Shown piece after piece: positions 36,708 to 46,962 of a stretch of DNA of 64,000 bases. The notes under the pieces are model-generated. The model was not told where the DNA came from and made no database searches. It was given only the letters and a program-made list of their open reading frames with translations. Source of the stretch: Arcobacter venerupis (GTDB taxonomy: Bacteria > Campylobacterota > Campylobacteria > Campylobacterales > Arcobacteraceae); the NCBI RefSeq assembly GCF_013201665.1, contig NZ_CP053840.1, forward strand, positions 1,054,001 through 1,118,000, read 5' to 3'. Each line of letters starts with the position of its first letter. Position 1 is the first letter of the stretch. A program made the position numbers and the translations under genes.

Positions 36708-37425
36708 CTTCTACTTCGTCTTGTTGGATGAAATTTTGACTTGTAAATTCAAACTCAACAACACTTTTTTCTGTCATTTGATATGCTTTTGTAGAACCAT
36801 ATCCTGTTGAATAGATTCTTTCTTTTGCTATGTTATATTTAATTAATTCTCTAACAACATTATTTGCTCTTTGTGTTGATAATTCTAAAGCATCTCGATA
36901 TTTAGTTCCTTTAGTTTCATCTTCATCTGCAAAACCTTTTACATTGATTTGTGTATCTTTTGGCATAGAAGAGATAATTTTTGCTAATCTAGTTAGGAAT
37001 TCTGGTGCATATTGATTTGTAAGTTCTGCTCTCCCATTTTCAAATACTAATTTAGGAGGAAGTGAAATAGTTGTTCCTGATTGTTTTTCTATTAAAGATC
37101 CACTTTGAGCATTTTTATTTTCTAAACTATCTAAAGATGCAAGTAGGTTTGCATCTGAGGCTTTTTTAGATTCTACATCTGCATCAGTTTGTTTATCAGT
37201 CATTGATTTTTCAGTTTGTTCTTGCTCTTTCATGGTATCAGAAGCTGGATTAAAACCATAGATTTTCATAAATTCTTCTTTTAGTGCTTTTTGTTTTTCT
37301 ATATTTACAGAAGCTAAAGCATAAAGTGCAATAAATAAAGCTAATAATAAACTAAGAAAATCTGCATATGGTACTGCCCATTTTTCCCCAGCTGGACATT
37401 CACATTTTGAACGTTTTCTTGCCAT
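36679..37425 (-). CDS. motB: Flagellar motor stator protein MotB
   Basis: The 248-residue protein has one N-terminal helix with the proton-carrying Asp22 (VPYADFLSLLLALFIALYAL), a linker, and a C-terminal OmpA peptidoglycan-binding domain (INVKGFADEDETKGTKYRDA through LSTQRANNVV). With MotA it forms the proton-driven stator of the flagellar motor. It is 3 nt downstream of motA. Confidence 0.95.
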   Translation of the reverse strand: MARKRSKCECPAGEKWAVPYADFLSLLLALFIALYALASVNIEKQKALKEEFMKIYGFNPASDTMKEQEQTEKSMTDKQTDADVESKKASDANLLASLDSLENKNAQSGSLIEKQSGTTISLPPKLVFENGRAELTNQYAPEFLTRLAKIISSMPKDTQINVKGFADEDETKGTKYRDALELSTQRANNVVRELIKYNIAKERIYSTGYGSTKAYQMTEKSVVEFEFTSQNFIQQDEVEDEPIFQNEK

Positions 37426-37428
37426 CTA

Positions 37429-38187
37429 TTAAGCTTTTGTAGGCATTGAAGTTATCATTTTAGTTAATTTTAATTTTAACTCTCCTGGTGCATCACCTCT
37501 TGCAATACCTTTTGTAGCAGCTAATATAATTAGTTTTTCTTTTATTAAAATGTGAGCTTTTGCTTTCATTTTATTTCCCCAAGGTCCTAAAAATAAATAT
37601 GCTCCTGAAATTCCAGTTACTGTTGCTGTAAATGCTCCTGCGATTCCAGCTGCCATTTCAGCTGGATTATCAAGTTTTTGTAAAGCAAGAATTAATCCAA
37701 GTACTGCCCCCACTAATCCCATAACAGGACAAGTTTCTCCTGCTAATAACCAATAATGTGAAGCACTGTGATAATAATGTTCTGTCTCTTCAATAATTGC
37801 ATCTAAAGATTCTTCTATTTGTTCCTCTTTTGAACCATCAACAACCATACTTAATGCTTCTTTTAAAAATTCATCTTCTATTGTTTGAAGATCTTTTTCT
37901 AATGCTAAAACACCATGTTTTTTAACTGTAATTGCATAATTAACAAGTTCATCTATTCTATCTTCAAAATTAATAGGAGATTTTTTAAAAACAATTTTTA
38001 ATTCTTTAAAAGCAGCAGAAAGTGCATGCGAATCCGTAGCAGTTGCAGCTGCAAACATTGCAGTTGGTATAACAATAATTATCGATGTTAAGTGAATAAT
38101 ATGGATAGGGTTTCCACCTTCCATTAAATCACCAATTGAAATTGATGCTATTGCTCCTAGCATACCAATAATTACGGTTAAATCCAT
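37429..38187 (-). CDS. motA: Flagellar motor stator protein MotA
   Basis: The 252-residue protein has four transmembrane helices with a large cytoplasmic loop between the second and third. The third helix region includes CPVMGLVGAVLGLILALQ with the conserved proline. It partners with MotB. The 109-bp gap upstream likely holds its promoter. No flagellar structural genes are nearby. Confidence 0.95.
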   Translation of the reverse strand: MDLTVIIGMLGAIASISIGDLMEGGNPIHIIHLTSIIIVIPTAMFAAATATDSHALSAAFKELKIVFKKSPINFEDRIDELVNYAITVKKHGVLALEKDLQTIEDEFLKEALSMVVDGSKEEQIEESLDAIIEETEHYYHSASHYWLLAGETCPVMGLVGAVLGLILALQKLDNPAEMAAGIAGAFTATVTGISGAYLFLGPWGNKMKAKAHILIKEKLIILAATKGIARGDAPGELKLKLTKMITSMPTKA

Positions 38188-38296
38188 TTAAAAGCCTTAG
38201 GTGGGAAATTTACAAAATATATGTTTATTTATATATCTTATCTACTAAATAGTTGCTTAAATAATTTTTTTTACTTGGATATACTTTATTATTTTT

Positions 38297-38959
38297 TTAT
38301 TTAATCAGTTTATAACCCACTGCTCTTAGGTTTATAATCATTCCATTTTTTAGTTTTTTCTTTAGTTTATGAACTATCGTTCTCATGCTAACTGCTTCCA
38401 TTTCTTTACTATCCCAAACATATTCGTGAATCATCTCATTTGTAACTGTGTTATTTATATTTTTTACAAGTAGGCTTAAAAGTAGTTTTTCTTTACTTGT
38501 TAGTTCTATTTCATTGTTTGATTTATGTAAAGTTTGTTCAAGCAAATTAAATGAAAAGTCATAACCTAAATCTATCAAAAAATCACTATTTTCATCTTTT
38601 TGTATATGACTTAAATGGTACTGAATTCTCAAAAATAACTCCTCAAAATCAAAGGGTTTTTTTATGTAATCATTACATCCTAAAGTGTAAGATTTTTTGA
38701 TATTTTCTATATCAATTTCAGCACTAATCATTATAATAGGAACATTTAAATCATCTTTTCTGATGAACTCTAAAACCTTGTGTCCATCAAATCCTAAGAC
38801 ATTTAAATCCAGAATATACAAGTCATGTTTGCTATTTAATATTCCATCAACAGCTTTATAGCCATCGGTGAAACTATCCACAAAAAAACCTCTATTTTGT
38901 AAAGAGATTTTTATGATTTTATTTAAAGCAAAATCATCTTCAAGTAAAAATATTTTCAT
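38297..38959 (-). CDS. OmpR/PhoB-type response regulator
   Basis: The 220-residue protein has a receiver domain with the acidic pocket LEDD, phospho-acceptor Asp in LYILDLNVLGFDG (about 55) and lysine in YIKKPFDF, and a C-terminal winged helix of the OmpR type (LTSKEKLLLSLLVKN). It overlaps the histidine kinase at 38956 by 4 bp. Together with the pst genes beyond, it might serve phosphate or another signal; that is not shown. Confidence 0.92.
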   Translation of the reverse strand: MKIFLLEDDFALNKIIKISLQNRGFFVDSFTDGYKAVDGILNSKHDLYILDLNVLGFDGHKVLEFIRKDDLNVPIIMISAEIDIENIKKSYTLGCNDYIKKPFDFEELFLRIQYHLSHIQKDENSDFLIDLGYDFSFNLLEQTLHKSNNEIELTSKEKLLLSLLVKNINNTVTNEMIHEYVWDSKEMEAVSMRTIVHKLKKKLKNGMIINLRAVGYKLIK

Positions 38960-40020
38960 CTGTTTCCCTTGTAAATTAGATTTTCTGGAAAAATATAGGT
39001 AAATGATGTTTGATTGTTTATTGAGCTTACAATGATTTCTATTTCATATTTATCACAAATCTCTTTTACTATATTTAATCCTAATCCAAAACCTACATTT
39101 TTATCTTTTTGTTGATAATAGGCATTAAAAATTACTTTTGTATCAGCGATTTGTATTCCTTCATTTTTTATTTCAAGTTTATAAAAATCTTCTTTTTTCT
39201 CTAAAATAATATCTATATTTGAGTCTTCAAAGGAATATTTTATTGCATTTGAAAGGGTGTTATCAATAACTCTTTCTAACTCATAAGAATCCATAAAAAT
39301 ATCAAACTCTTCATGAATATCTAAACTCATATCAATATTCTTCACATTTGCCATTTCATCAAAAAAAGCTAATCTTGAAGATAAAAATCTCATCAAATTA
39401 ATATGTGACATTTGCGAAACTCTTTTCTCTTTTTTACTTAAATAATATAAATCATTGTAAATTGATGATAGAGATTTACTTGAAGCTTTTATAGTTTCAA
39501 ACTCCTCTTTATATCCCAAATTTGATTCTAAATTATCAATATTTAAACTTATGATACTAAGTGGTGTATTCATTTCATGTATGATTTTTTTTAGAAAAAA
39601 GTCTTGTTGTTCCAAAAGATTTGAAATGGTTTTTTTACTCTCAAAGATATTTAATTGAGTTTTGATTCGTGCAAGAACTTCCTCTTTTTCAAAGGGTTTA
39701 GTAATATAATCAACTCCTCCTTCTTCAAAGGCTTTTACTTTACTTTGTACATCATCCAAAGCACTAATAAAAATAATAGGAATATCTTTTAAATTCTCTT
39801 CTTTTTTTAAAAGTTTGCAAACCTCAAAACCATCAAGATTTGGCATTTTTATATCCAAAAGTATTAAGTTTGGTGGATTTAGCTTTGATGAATTTATTGC
39901 AAAATTTGAATCTGTTGTAGCTCTTACTTGATACTCTTCTTTTTCATTTAATAGAGTATTTAAGTAGTGAAGATTCTCACTTTTGTCATCTATTATTAAT
40001 ATTGTATATTTTTTATCCAT
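38956..40020 (-). CDS. Soluble receiver-histidine kinase hybrid
   Basis: The 354-residue protein begins with a receiver domain (ILIIDDKSEN; phospho-acceptor in ILLDIKMPNLDG), followed by HisKA (IIHEMNTPLSIIS) and the HATPase domain (GFGLGLNIVKEICDKYEI). There is no membrane segment, so its input comes from another protein's phosphoryl group or from partners. It is coupled to the 38297 regulator and diverges from the 40096 kinase, 75 bp apart. Confidence 0.92.
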   Translation of the reverse strand: MDKKYTILIIDDKSENLHYLNTLLNEKEEYQVRATTDSNFAINSSKLNPPNLILLDIKMPNLDGFEVCKLLKKEENLKDIPIIFISALDDVQSKVKAFEEGGVDYITKPFEKEEVLARIKTQLNIFESKKTISNLLEQQDFFLKKIIHEMNTPLSIISLNIDNLESNLGYKEEFETIKASSKSLSSIYNDLYYLSKKEKRVSQMSHINLMRFLSSRLAFFDEMANVKNIDMSLDIHEEFDIFMDSYELERVIDNTLSNAIKYSFEDSNIDIILEKKEDFYKLEIKNEGIQIADTKVIFNAYYQQKDKNVGFGLGLNIVKEICDKYEIEIIVSSINNQTSFTYIFPENLIYKGNR

Positions 40021-40095
40021 GTAGTCATTCTTTTGTCTATTGTAGTTTGTTAAGATTATAGGTAAAAACAGATAAAAAGAGATTTAGGATTTTCC

Positions 40096-42396
40096 TTGAA
40101 ATTAAAAAGCCTTTTCATGTTATTGTTTATTTTAAATACATTTTCATTTATTAGTGTTGCATTTGTAATAAATAAATATCAAAAAGCAACAATAAAACTT
40201 GAAGATGCTTATAAAATGCAGTATAAATCACTAATTCTCGCAGATGAGTTAAGACAAAGTAGTGATGACTTAACAAGAATGGCACGAACTTATGTAATAA
40301 CTGGTAATCCTATGTTTGAAGAACAGTACAAAACTGTTTTAGGTATAAGAAATGGAGAGTTACCAAGACCTAAAAGATATAATGGGATTTTTTGGGATTT
40401 TTATACTTTAAATAATAATAAACCACTACTTGATGGAGAAAAAATACCTCTTCGAGAACTAATGATTCAAGCAAATTTCCCCGAATCAGAGTTAAATCTA
40501 CTTTTTACTTCTCAAAATGAATCGGATGAATTAACAAATCTTGAACATAAAGCTATAAATGCAATAAAAGGTAAATTTCTAGATAAAGATGGAAACTACA
40601 CAATTAAAGGCGAACCAGACTTTGTCCTTGCAAGAGAACTTATGCACTCAGATGTTTATCATCTTGCAAAAATAAGAATTATGGAACCCCTTGATAGATT
40701 TTATAAAGCTTTTGAAAATAGAACAAAACAAAAAATTATTGAAACAAAACAGAGTCTAAAAGAAGTGGAGTTTTCAGTAAATGTGATAGTTTTAATCTCT
40801 ATTATTTTATTTTTAATGTCTTTTTTTATTATTCTTTTTAGAATTGTTTATCCAATAGATTTATTAAGAAGAGTGATGTTAAAACTTTCACGAAATGATA
40901 TGAGTGTTGAAATTGAAAAAAATAAATTTGATGATGAAGTAGGGGACATGATAGGAGCAGTTGAGATTTTTAAAGAAAATACTCAAAAACTCGTAACTGG
41001 AGAATATCAATTAAAACAAGCTATGGAAGATGCAAAAAGTGCAAATCAAGCTAAATCTATTTTTTTAGCACGAATGAGCCATGAATTAAGGACTCCACTA
41101 AATGCGATTTTAGGTTTTACAAATATCTTAAAAAAATCAATGAATGCCACACCTTTGGAAAAAGACAATTTAAACATCATTAAAAAAAGTGCAGATCATC
41201 TTTTAAATATAATAAATGAAATTTTAGAGTTATCAAAAATAGAAGCTGGAAAAATAGAAATTTACCCAAAAAACTTTGATTTCTTTGAATTAATAAAAGA
41301 AATAGAAGATATTTTTGCTTTTAGATGTGAAGGGAAAAATTTAAAATTTAATATAAATTTATCAAATGATTTACCAAATTTCATAAAAGCAGATGAGCAA
41401 AGGCTGAGACAAATTCTTATTAATCTTTTAGGGAACTCTTTAAAATTCACAAATGAGGGAGAAATCAATTTAAATATTTATACTTTAAATAATATGCTTT
41501 TTTTTGAAGTAAAAGACACAGGAATTGGAATTGATATAAAAAATCAAGAGAAAATTTTTAAGCCCTTTGAACAAGTAAAACTGGATAATTACACCCAACA
41601 AGGAACAGGTTTGGGTTTAGCAATTACAAAAGAGTTAATTACACTTATGGGTGGAACAATTTATGTAAAAAGTAAACTACAAATTGGAAGTGAATTCTAT
41701 TTTAGTATAAATTTCAAAAAAGCAAATATTGATGAAATAAATATCAAAACACAAATAAAAGAGATAATAGGAGTGAAAAATCAACAAAATGATAAAACAA
41801 TTTTAGTTGTTGATGATATTAAAGAGAATAGAGATTTAATAGTGCAAATTTTATCTTCTTATGGATTTAAAACTTTAGAAGCAATAAGTGGAAATGAAGC
41901 TTTAGAACTTTTTGATAATCAAAATGAAAAAATAGATTTGATTTTTATGGATATTTTAATGGAAGATTTAGATGGTTTACAAACTATACAAATTATCAGA
42001 AAAAAAGAGAAAAATTCAAATATTCCAATCATCGCACTTACAGCAAATGTTTTTGAAGAGGATAAAAAACAAGCTTTAAATGCTGGTGCAAATGATTTTT
42101 TACCAAAACCAGTTGAAGAAAAAGATATTTTGATAGTTTTAGAAAAATATTTGCAAATCGAACTTGAATATGAAATAGAACAAGACAAACAGATAAATGA
42201 TTTTAAAATAGAATTACAAAATCTTCCAAAAGAGTTTTTTGAGAAATTAAATAAACAAGCTTTATTAATGAACAATGAAAAGATAATATTTTTATTAAAA
42301 GAATTCAATTTATCAAATGATTTAGAAAACCATATAAAACATCTAATTAAGGAGTTTAAATATCAAGAATTGATAGATTTAAATAAAATTTTTTAA
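40096..42396 (+). CDS. Membrane hybrid sensor histidine kinase
   Basis: The 766-residue protein starts with TTG at 40096; an ATG eight codons in (40117) is another option. It has a first helix, a periplasmic region to about 225, a second helix, HAMP, HisKA (FLARMSHELRTPLNAILGFT), HATPase (GTGLGLAITKELITLMGG) and a receiver (LIFMDILMEDLDG). The last 60 residues may be a phosphotransfer remnant. It lies just before pstS. Its target could be the 38297 regulator. Confidence 0.9.
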   Translation: MKLKSLFMLLFILNTFSFISVAFVINKYQKATIKLEDAYKMQYKSLILADELRQSSDDLTRMARTYVITGNPMFEEQYKTVLGIRNGELPRPKRYNGIFWDFYTLNNNKPLLDGEKIPLRELMIQANFPESELNLLFTSQNESDELTNLEHKAINAIKGKFLDKDGNYTIKGEPDFVLARELMHSDVYHLAKIRIMEPLDRFYKAFENRTKQKIIETKQSLKEVEFSVNVIVLISIILFLMSFFIILFRIVYPIDLLRRVMLKLSRNDMSVEIEKNKFDDEVGDMIGAVEIFKENTQKLVTGEYQLKQAMEDAKSANQAKSIFLARMSHELRTPLNAILGFTNILKKSMNATPLEKDNLNIIKKSADHLLNIINEILELSKIEAGKIEIYPKNFDFFELIKEIEDIFAFRCEGKNLKFNINLSNDLPNFIKADEQRLRQILINLLGNSLKFTNEGEINLNIYTLNNMLFFEVKDTGIGIDIKNQEKIFKPFEQVKLDNYTQQGTGLGLAITKELITLMGGTIYVKSKLQIGSEFYFSINFKKANIDEINIKTQIKEIIGVKNQQNDKTILVVDDIKENRDLIVQILSSYGFKTLEAISGNEALELFDNQNEKIDLIFMDILMEDLDGLQTIQIIRKKEKNSNIPIIALTANVFEEDKKQALNAGANDFLPKPVEEKDILIVLEKYLQIELEYEIEQDKQINDFKIELQNLPKEFFEKLNKQALLMNNEKIIFLLKEFNLSNDLENHIKHLIKEFKYQELIDLNKIF

Positions 42397-42457
42397 ACAC
42401 TACAGCCTCTTCCTTTAAATAAATATTTTCATTTTTTTATTACTTAAGTATTTAAAA

Positions 42458-42490
42458 TGTAATCAACTTGTAATCAAATAGGTTTAGAAT
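42458..42490 (+). promoter_or_regulatory. Pho-box-like direct repeat and -10 before pstS
   Basis: TGTAATCAA occurs at 42458-42466 and 42469-42477, with a period of 11, as in enteric Pho boxes. TAGAAT at 42485-42490 is a reasonable -10, with the repeat in place of a -35. The downstream genes are phosphate-uptake genes. The regulator here is not identified. Confidence 0.6.
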
Positions 42491-42524
42491 TACACCATAC
42501 AAATTAAAAAAAAGGTTATAGCAA

Positions 42525-43532
42525 ATGAAAAAATTCGCGTTATTAGCACCATTAGCTGCATTTATGTTAACTACAAGTTCTGTATCTGCTGCAGACTTCA
42601 AAGGTAGTGGGGCATCTTTCCCATATAGCGTTTATCAAGGATGGATTGGTGCTTATCATAAAGCAACTGGAATTGAAATTGATTATATTTCAAAAGGAAG
42701 TTCTGCTGGTATCAAAGATGCAGTTGCAAGAACTGTTGATTTTGCAGGTTCAGATGAACCTTTAAACCCTACTAAATTAGCTGAAAATAAATTATACCAA
42801 TTCCCTGGTGTTGTAGGTGCTATTACAATGAGTTATAACATGCCAGATACTCCAAAATTAAATTTAAGTAGAGCTGCAATTGCTGGTATTGCACTTGGTA
42901 AAATTGAATATTGGGATAATGATGTTATTGCATCTGCTAATAAAAATGTAAAACTTCCTCATGAAAAAATCACTTTTGTTCACAGAGCTGATGGTTCAGG
43001 AACAACTTTTAACTTTACATACTTTTTAAGTAAAATTTCAACTGAGTGGAAAGATACTTTTGGTGTTCAAAAAGATCTTAACTGGCCAGGTGATCATCAT
43101 ATTGGTGGAAAAGGAAATACAGGTGTAGCTACACTTATTAAACAAACTCCTTACTCTATTGGTTATGTAGATTACGCAGATGCTACAAACAATAAACTTC
43201 AAATGGCTGTTGTTGAAAATAAAGATGGTTCATTTATTAAACCTGAATTAAAAGCTTTCCAAGCTGCTGCTGCTAATGCTGATCTTGATCCTAAAAAAGA
43301 TTTCTTTTCTGTAATTTCTGACCCATCAGGTAAAGATGCATATCCAATCGTTGCTGCAACATTTATTTTATTACCAAAAGAAAATGTTGAAATGAACAAA
43401 AAAATCACTGCATTTTATGATTGGTCATTTAAAAATGGTCAAGAACTTGCAAGTGAGTTAGGTTTTGTTCCACTTCCTGAAGCATTAACTACTAAAATTA
43501 ATGGATACTGGACTGCAAACGGTATTAAATAA
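42525..43532 (+). CDS. pstS: Phosphate ABC transporter substrate-binding protein PstS
   Basis: The 335-residue protein has a signal peptide (cleaved near VSAADF) and phosphate-loop residues in FKGSGASFPYSVYQ, FAGSDEPL and ADGSGTTFNF. It captures phosphate in the periplasm for PstCAB. A hairpin after the stop separates it from pstC by 118 bp. It is the first gene of the phosphate operon, and a Pho-box-like repeat lies upstream. Confidence 0.97.
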   Translation: MKKFALLAPLAAFMLTTSSVSAADFKGSGASFPYSVYQGWIGAYHKATGIEIDYISKGSSAGIKDAVARTVDFAGSDEPLNPTKLAENKLYQFPGVVGAITMSYNMPDTPKLNLSRAAIAGIALGKIEYWDNDVIASANKNVKLPHEKITFVHRADGSGTTFNFTYFLSKISTEWKDTFGVQKDLNWPGDHHIGGKGNTGVATLIKQTPYSIGYVDYADATNNKLQMAVVENKDGSFIKPELKAFQAAAANADLDPKKDFFSVISDPSGKDAYPIVAATFILLPKENVEMNKKITAFYDWSFKNGQELASELGFVPLPEALTTKINGYWTANGIK

Positions 43533-43549
43533 TATCTTTTTGATATGAG

Positions 43550-43580
43550 AAAACAGCTTGAAATAATTTCAAGCTGTTTT
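43550..43580 (+). terminator. Attenuating hairpin between pstS and pstC
   Basis: AAAACAGCTTGAAA pairs with TTTCAAGCTGTTTT around TAA, followed by TATTTT. It can stop some transcripts after pstS, keeping the binding protein in excess over the permease. Confidence 0.75.
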
Positions 43581-43650
43581 TATTTTAGAAATAAGTTTTT
43601 AAAAGTGTATTTTATGCATTTTTTAAAATTTATAAAGAATTGGTATCTTA

Positions 43651-44595
43651 ATGGAAAAAATCTTTAAAAATCTCTCTTTGATTAGTGCAAGTTTTGTTCT
43701 AATTGTACTTGTGGCTATATTTATTAGTCTATTTAATTCTGCTAAACCAGCTATTGAAGAGTTTGGTTTAGGATTCATAACTGAATCTGCTTGGGGAAAA
43801 GATGTTCCTATTGAGAAGAATCCTTCAGCTACTCCTACTGAAAAAAAAGTAGTAGAAGAAAAACCTGAAGTATATGATGAATTACTTATGGGCTATGATG
43901 ACACAATCACTAGAACAATATATGGTGGGTTAGTACCAATTGTTGGTACTTTACTTTCAACGCTGATTGCTATGGTTTTTGCTTTACCTATTGCCATGGG
44001 AATAGCTGTATTTTTAGCAGAAATCGCTCCTAAAAATATTTCAAATGTAGTTGGAATTGCTATAGAACTTCTAGCTGCAATTCCAAGTATTATTTTTGGT
44101 ATGTGGGGTTTATTTTATTTTGCTCCTATAGTTCAAGATATAGTTGGTGGTTATCAAGTTTCTTTATTAACTGCTGGACTTGTTCTTGGAGTTATGATTC
44201 TTCCATTTATGGCAGCAATTACAAGAGATAGTATGAGAACAACTCCTTATGTATTAAAAGAGTCAGCTTATGCTTTAGGTGCTACAAAATTTGAAGTTAT
44301 AAAAGATATTATTTTTCCTTATTCAAAAAAAGGAATTATAGGTTCAATTATCCTTGCCCTTGGTCGAGCTTTAGGTGAAACAATGGCAGTTGCTTTTTTA
44401 ATAGGTTCAATATTTGTTTTACCTCAAAAATTAAATGACCCAACTGTGTCAATTCCAGTTGCTATGGCAAATAACTTTGGTGAAGCCTCAGGTCTTACTT
44501 TATCGTCACTGTTTTATTTGGCATTTTTATTATTCATAATTAGCTTTATCGTTATATCTATTGCTAAATTTTATTTTTTAAGAAAGGCTAATTAA
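43651..44595 (+). CDS. pstC: Phosphate ABC transporter permease PstC
   Basis: The 314-residue membrane protein has six helices and the ABC permease loop (YALGATKFEVIKDIIFPYSKKGI). A charged stretch of about 30 residues (PIEKNPSATPTEKKVVEEKP) sits after the first helix. It pairs with PstA, which starts at the base where pstC ends. It imports phosphate. Confidence 0.95.
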   Translation: MEKIFKNLSLISASFVLIVLVAIFISLFNSAKPAIEEFGLGFITESAWGKDVPIEKNPSATPTEKKVVEEKPEVYDELLMGYDDTITRTIYGGLVPIVGTLLSTLIAMVFALPIAMGIAVFLAEIAPKNISNVVGIAIELLAAIPSIIFGMWGLFYFAPIVQDIVGGYQVSLLTAGLVLGVMILPFMAAITRDSMRTTPYVLKESAYALGATKFEVIKDIIFPYSKKGIIGSIILALGRALGETMAVAFLIGSIFVLPQKLNDPTVSIPVAMANNFGEASGLTLSSLFYLAFLLFIISFIVISIAKFYFLRKAN

Positions 44596-45398
44596 TGAGA
44601 TTACTTACAAATAAAATTATATTAATATTATCAACTCTTTCAGCTTTAGTTGGTTTAGCATTTTTAGCTTGGATATTAATAACATTAATGGCAAAAGGAC
44701 TTTCGTCTTTTCATCTTTCACTGTTTTTTACAGATTTAATTGATGGTGGGCTTAGAAATCTAATTATTGGACAGTTTATAATTGCAGGAATTGCTTCTTG
44801 TATTGGTATTCCAATTGGTATGTTAGCTGGAATTTATCTTCAAGAGTATGGAAATGGTAAGTTTGTTAGATTAATAAGAGACTTAAGTGATATTATGATG
44901 AGTGCTCCATCAATTGTAATTGGGGCATTCGTTTATGCAGTTGTTGTTGTTCCAACAGGAGGAACAAGTGGCTTTGCAGGAAGTATTGCACTTGCAGTTA
45001 TGATGATTCCAATTGTAATTAACACAACTGATAATATGTTATCACTGGTTCCACGAGAGTTAAGAGAAGCAGGAATGGCATTGGGTGCAAGTAAGTACCG
45101 AGTTATCTTAGATATTATTATCAAAGCTGCAAAAGTTGGGATAATGACAGGTTTACTTCTATCATTTGCAAGAATTATTGGTGAAACTGCACCTTTACTT
45201 TTTACAAGTGAAACAAGTAACTTTTTTAGTTTAGATTTAACAGAAGCTTACCCATCTTTAACGGTAAGTATTTATAACCTTGCAAATGACCCTACTGAAG
45301 CAAGTAGAGATTTAGCATGGGCAGCATCATTTATACTTACAATTTTGGTTTTATTTATAAACCTAATTGGAAGATACACTACAAGACACAAAGGATAA
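44595..45398 (+). CDS. pstA: Phosphate ABC transporter permease PstA
   Basis: The 267-residue membrane protein has six helices and the permease loop [22 protein letters not shown]. It forms the channel with PstC. The stop is followed by a ribosome site and pstB at 45404. Confidence 0.95.
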   Translation: MRLLTNKIILILSTLSALVGLAFLAWILITLMAKGLSSFHLSLFFTDLIDGGLRNLIIGQFIIAGIASCIGIPIGMLAGIYLQEYGNGKFVRLIRDLSDIMMSAPSIVIGAFVYAVVVVPTGGTSGFAGSIALAVMMIPIVINTTDNMLSLVPRELREAGMALGASKYRVILDIIIKAAKVGIMTGLLLSFARIIGETAPLLFTSETSNFFSLDLTEAYPSLTVSIYNLANDPTEASRDLAWAASFILTILVLFINLIGRYTTRHKG

Positions 45399-45403
45399 TA
45401 ATA

Positions 45404-46186
45404 ATGCCAATAATGACTATAGAAGATTTTAGTTTTACTTATGCCTCAGCACAAACTAGATCATTAAATAATATTAACTTAAAAATTAAAAGAAATACTA
45501 TAACAGCTTTAATCGGACCTAGTGGATGTGGTAAATCAACACTTCTTAGATCTTTAAACAGAATCCATGATTTATACCCTGGTAATAAATACGAGGGAAA
45601 AGTTATGCTTCTAAATGAAGAAAAAAATGAGATGGAAAATATTCTTGATATTAAGAAAGAGAATGAGTTTATTCAATTAAGACAAAGAGTTGGTATGATA
45701 TTTCAAAAACCAACACCATTTCCAATGAGTATATTTGATAATGTTGCTTACGGTTTAAAAATATCTGGAATTAAAAACAAAGGTGAATTAGCTGGTAGAG
45801 TTGAGATGGCTTTAAAAGGAAGTGCTTTATTTGGTGAAGTAAAAGACCGTATGAATAAAAGTGCTATGGGTTTAAGTGGAGGGCAACAACAACGTCTATG
45901 TATTGCAAGAGCAGTTGCATTAAAACCTGAACTTTTACTTTTTGATGAACCAACATCTGCTCTTGATCCAATTTCAACAGCTGCTATTGAAGAGTTAATT
46001 GTAGAGTTAAAAAAAGATGTAAGTATTGCTATTGTTACACACAATATGCAACAAGCAAGTCGTATAAGTAATTATACTGCCTTTATGTATCTTGGGGATT
46101 TAATAGAATTTAATGAAACAGATAAAATTTTCATAAACCCTGAGCAAAAGAAAACAGAAGATTATATTACAGGGAGATTTGGGTGA
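45404..46186 (+). CDS. pstB: Phosphate ABC transporter ATP-binding protein PstB
   Basis: The 260-residue ATPase has Walker [10 protein letters not shown] (38-46), the signature LSGGQQQRL, and Walker [14 protein letters not shown]. The start at 45404 has an AAGGAT ribosome site; an open frame extends back into pstA but is not PstB-like. It powers phosphate import. Its TGA stop overlaps the phoU ATG. Confidence 0.96.
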   Translation: MPIMTIEDFSFTYASAQTRSLNNINLKIKRNTITALIGPSGCGKSTLLRSLNRIHDLYPGNKYEGKVMLLNEEKNEMENILDIKKENEFIQLRQRVGMIFQKPTPFPMSIFDNVAYGLKISGIKNKGELAGRVEMALKGSALFGEVKDRMNKSAMGLSGGQQQRLCIARAVALKPELLLFDEPTSALDPISTAAIEELIVELKKDVSIAIVTHNMQQASRISNYTAFMYLGDLIEFNETDKIFINPEQKKTEDYITGRFG

Positions 46187-46851
46187 TGTTAAAAGATTAT
46201 AGCGACAAACTAGACGAAATCAATGATAAGATGTTATCAATAACACAAGACATCTTAGACGCAAACAAAATTATACTTACAGGTTTACAAGAGTGTAATA
46301 AAGGGTTATTAGATAATGCAAAAAGCAATCTAAAAAATATGAGTACAAGAACTACTGAAATAGATAATTCAATAGTTAAAATATTAGCTCTTTATTCACC
46401 AGAAGCAAAAGATTTAAGATTTGCAGTTTCATTTTTTAAAATTTCAAATGAACTTTTAAGAGCATCTTCAAATACAAGAACTTTTATTTCAGGACTTAGC
46501 AATTATTGTACGGAATTAGATGAAACAACAGTAAAAGAGTTTGCTGTTCCTATGCAAAAATCAACTATTGATTGTTTAACTGCTGTTGTAAAAATGATAA
46601 AAGCAACTTCAAATGAAGAAACACAAGAGTCTTTTAACAATATCATTGTTTCAGAAAACAAAACTGATGAATATTATGAATTATTACAAGATAATATTTA
46701 TAAAAAAGCTCCAAATATAGAAGATTTTGGTAAATTCACAAAAATCTTAAGAGCTTTAAGAAAAAGTGAAAAAATAGCTGACCGTGCTTTAGATGTTGGA
46801 AGTTTACTTCTTTTTGCAAGAATTGGTGGCGAGTTAGGTGCTGCTGAATAG
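46186..46851 (+). CDS. phoU: PhoU-like phosphate signalling protein
   Basis: The 221-residue helical protein has two PhoU-type three-helix units. The motif recurs as the STRTTEIDNSIVKILALYSPEAKDLRFA pattern at about 50-77. PhoU restrains the pst transporter and its sensor when phosphate is plentiful. ATG at 46186 overlaps the pstB stop; a GTG one codon earlier is less likely. A terminator follows. Confidence 0.85.
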   Translation: MLKDYSDKLDEINDKMLSITQDILDANKIILTGLQECNKGLLDNAKSNLKNMSTRTTEIDNSIVKILALYSPEAKDLRFAVSFFKISNELLRASSNTRTFISGLSNYCTELDETTVKEFAVPMQKSTIDCLTAVVKMIKATSNEETQESFNNIIVSENKTDEYYELLQDNIYKKAPNIEDFGKFTKILRALRKSEKIADRALDVGSLLLFARIGGELGAAE

Positions 46852-46865
46852 CGTTTTTTTAAAGA

Positions 46866-46896
46866 GTTAGATTTTATAAATAAAATTTAACTTTTT
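46866..46896 (+). terminator. Intrinsic terminator after phoU
   Basis: GTTAGATTTTA pairs with TAAAATTTAAC (one G:T pair) around TAAA, followed by TTTTTGC and TTTTTTTT. It ends the pst operon. Confidence 0.7.
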
Positions 46897-46962
46897 GCTT
46901 TTTTTTCTTCAATTTTATTTCTTTTTCTTTTGTTATAATACAAAAAAATTTAAAGGCTTTTT

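Noticed and set aside
45317-45403. Longer N-terminus for PstB reaching into pstA
   Set aside because: The extra residues are out-of-frame pstA sequence, and the ATG at 45404 has a ribosome site.
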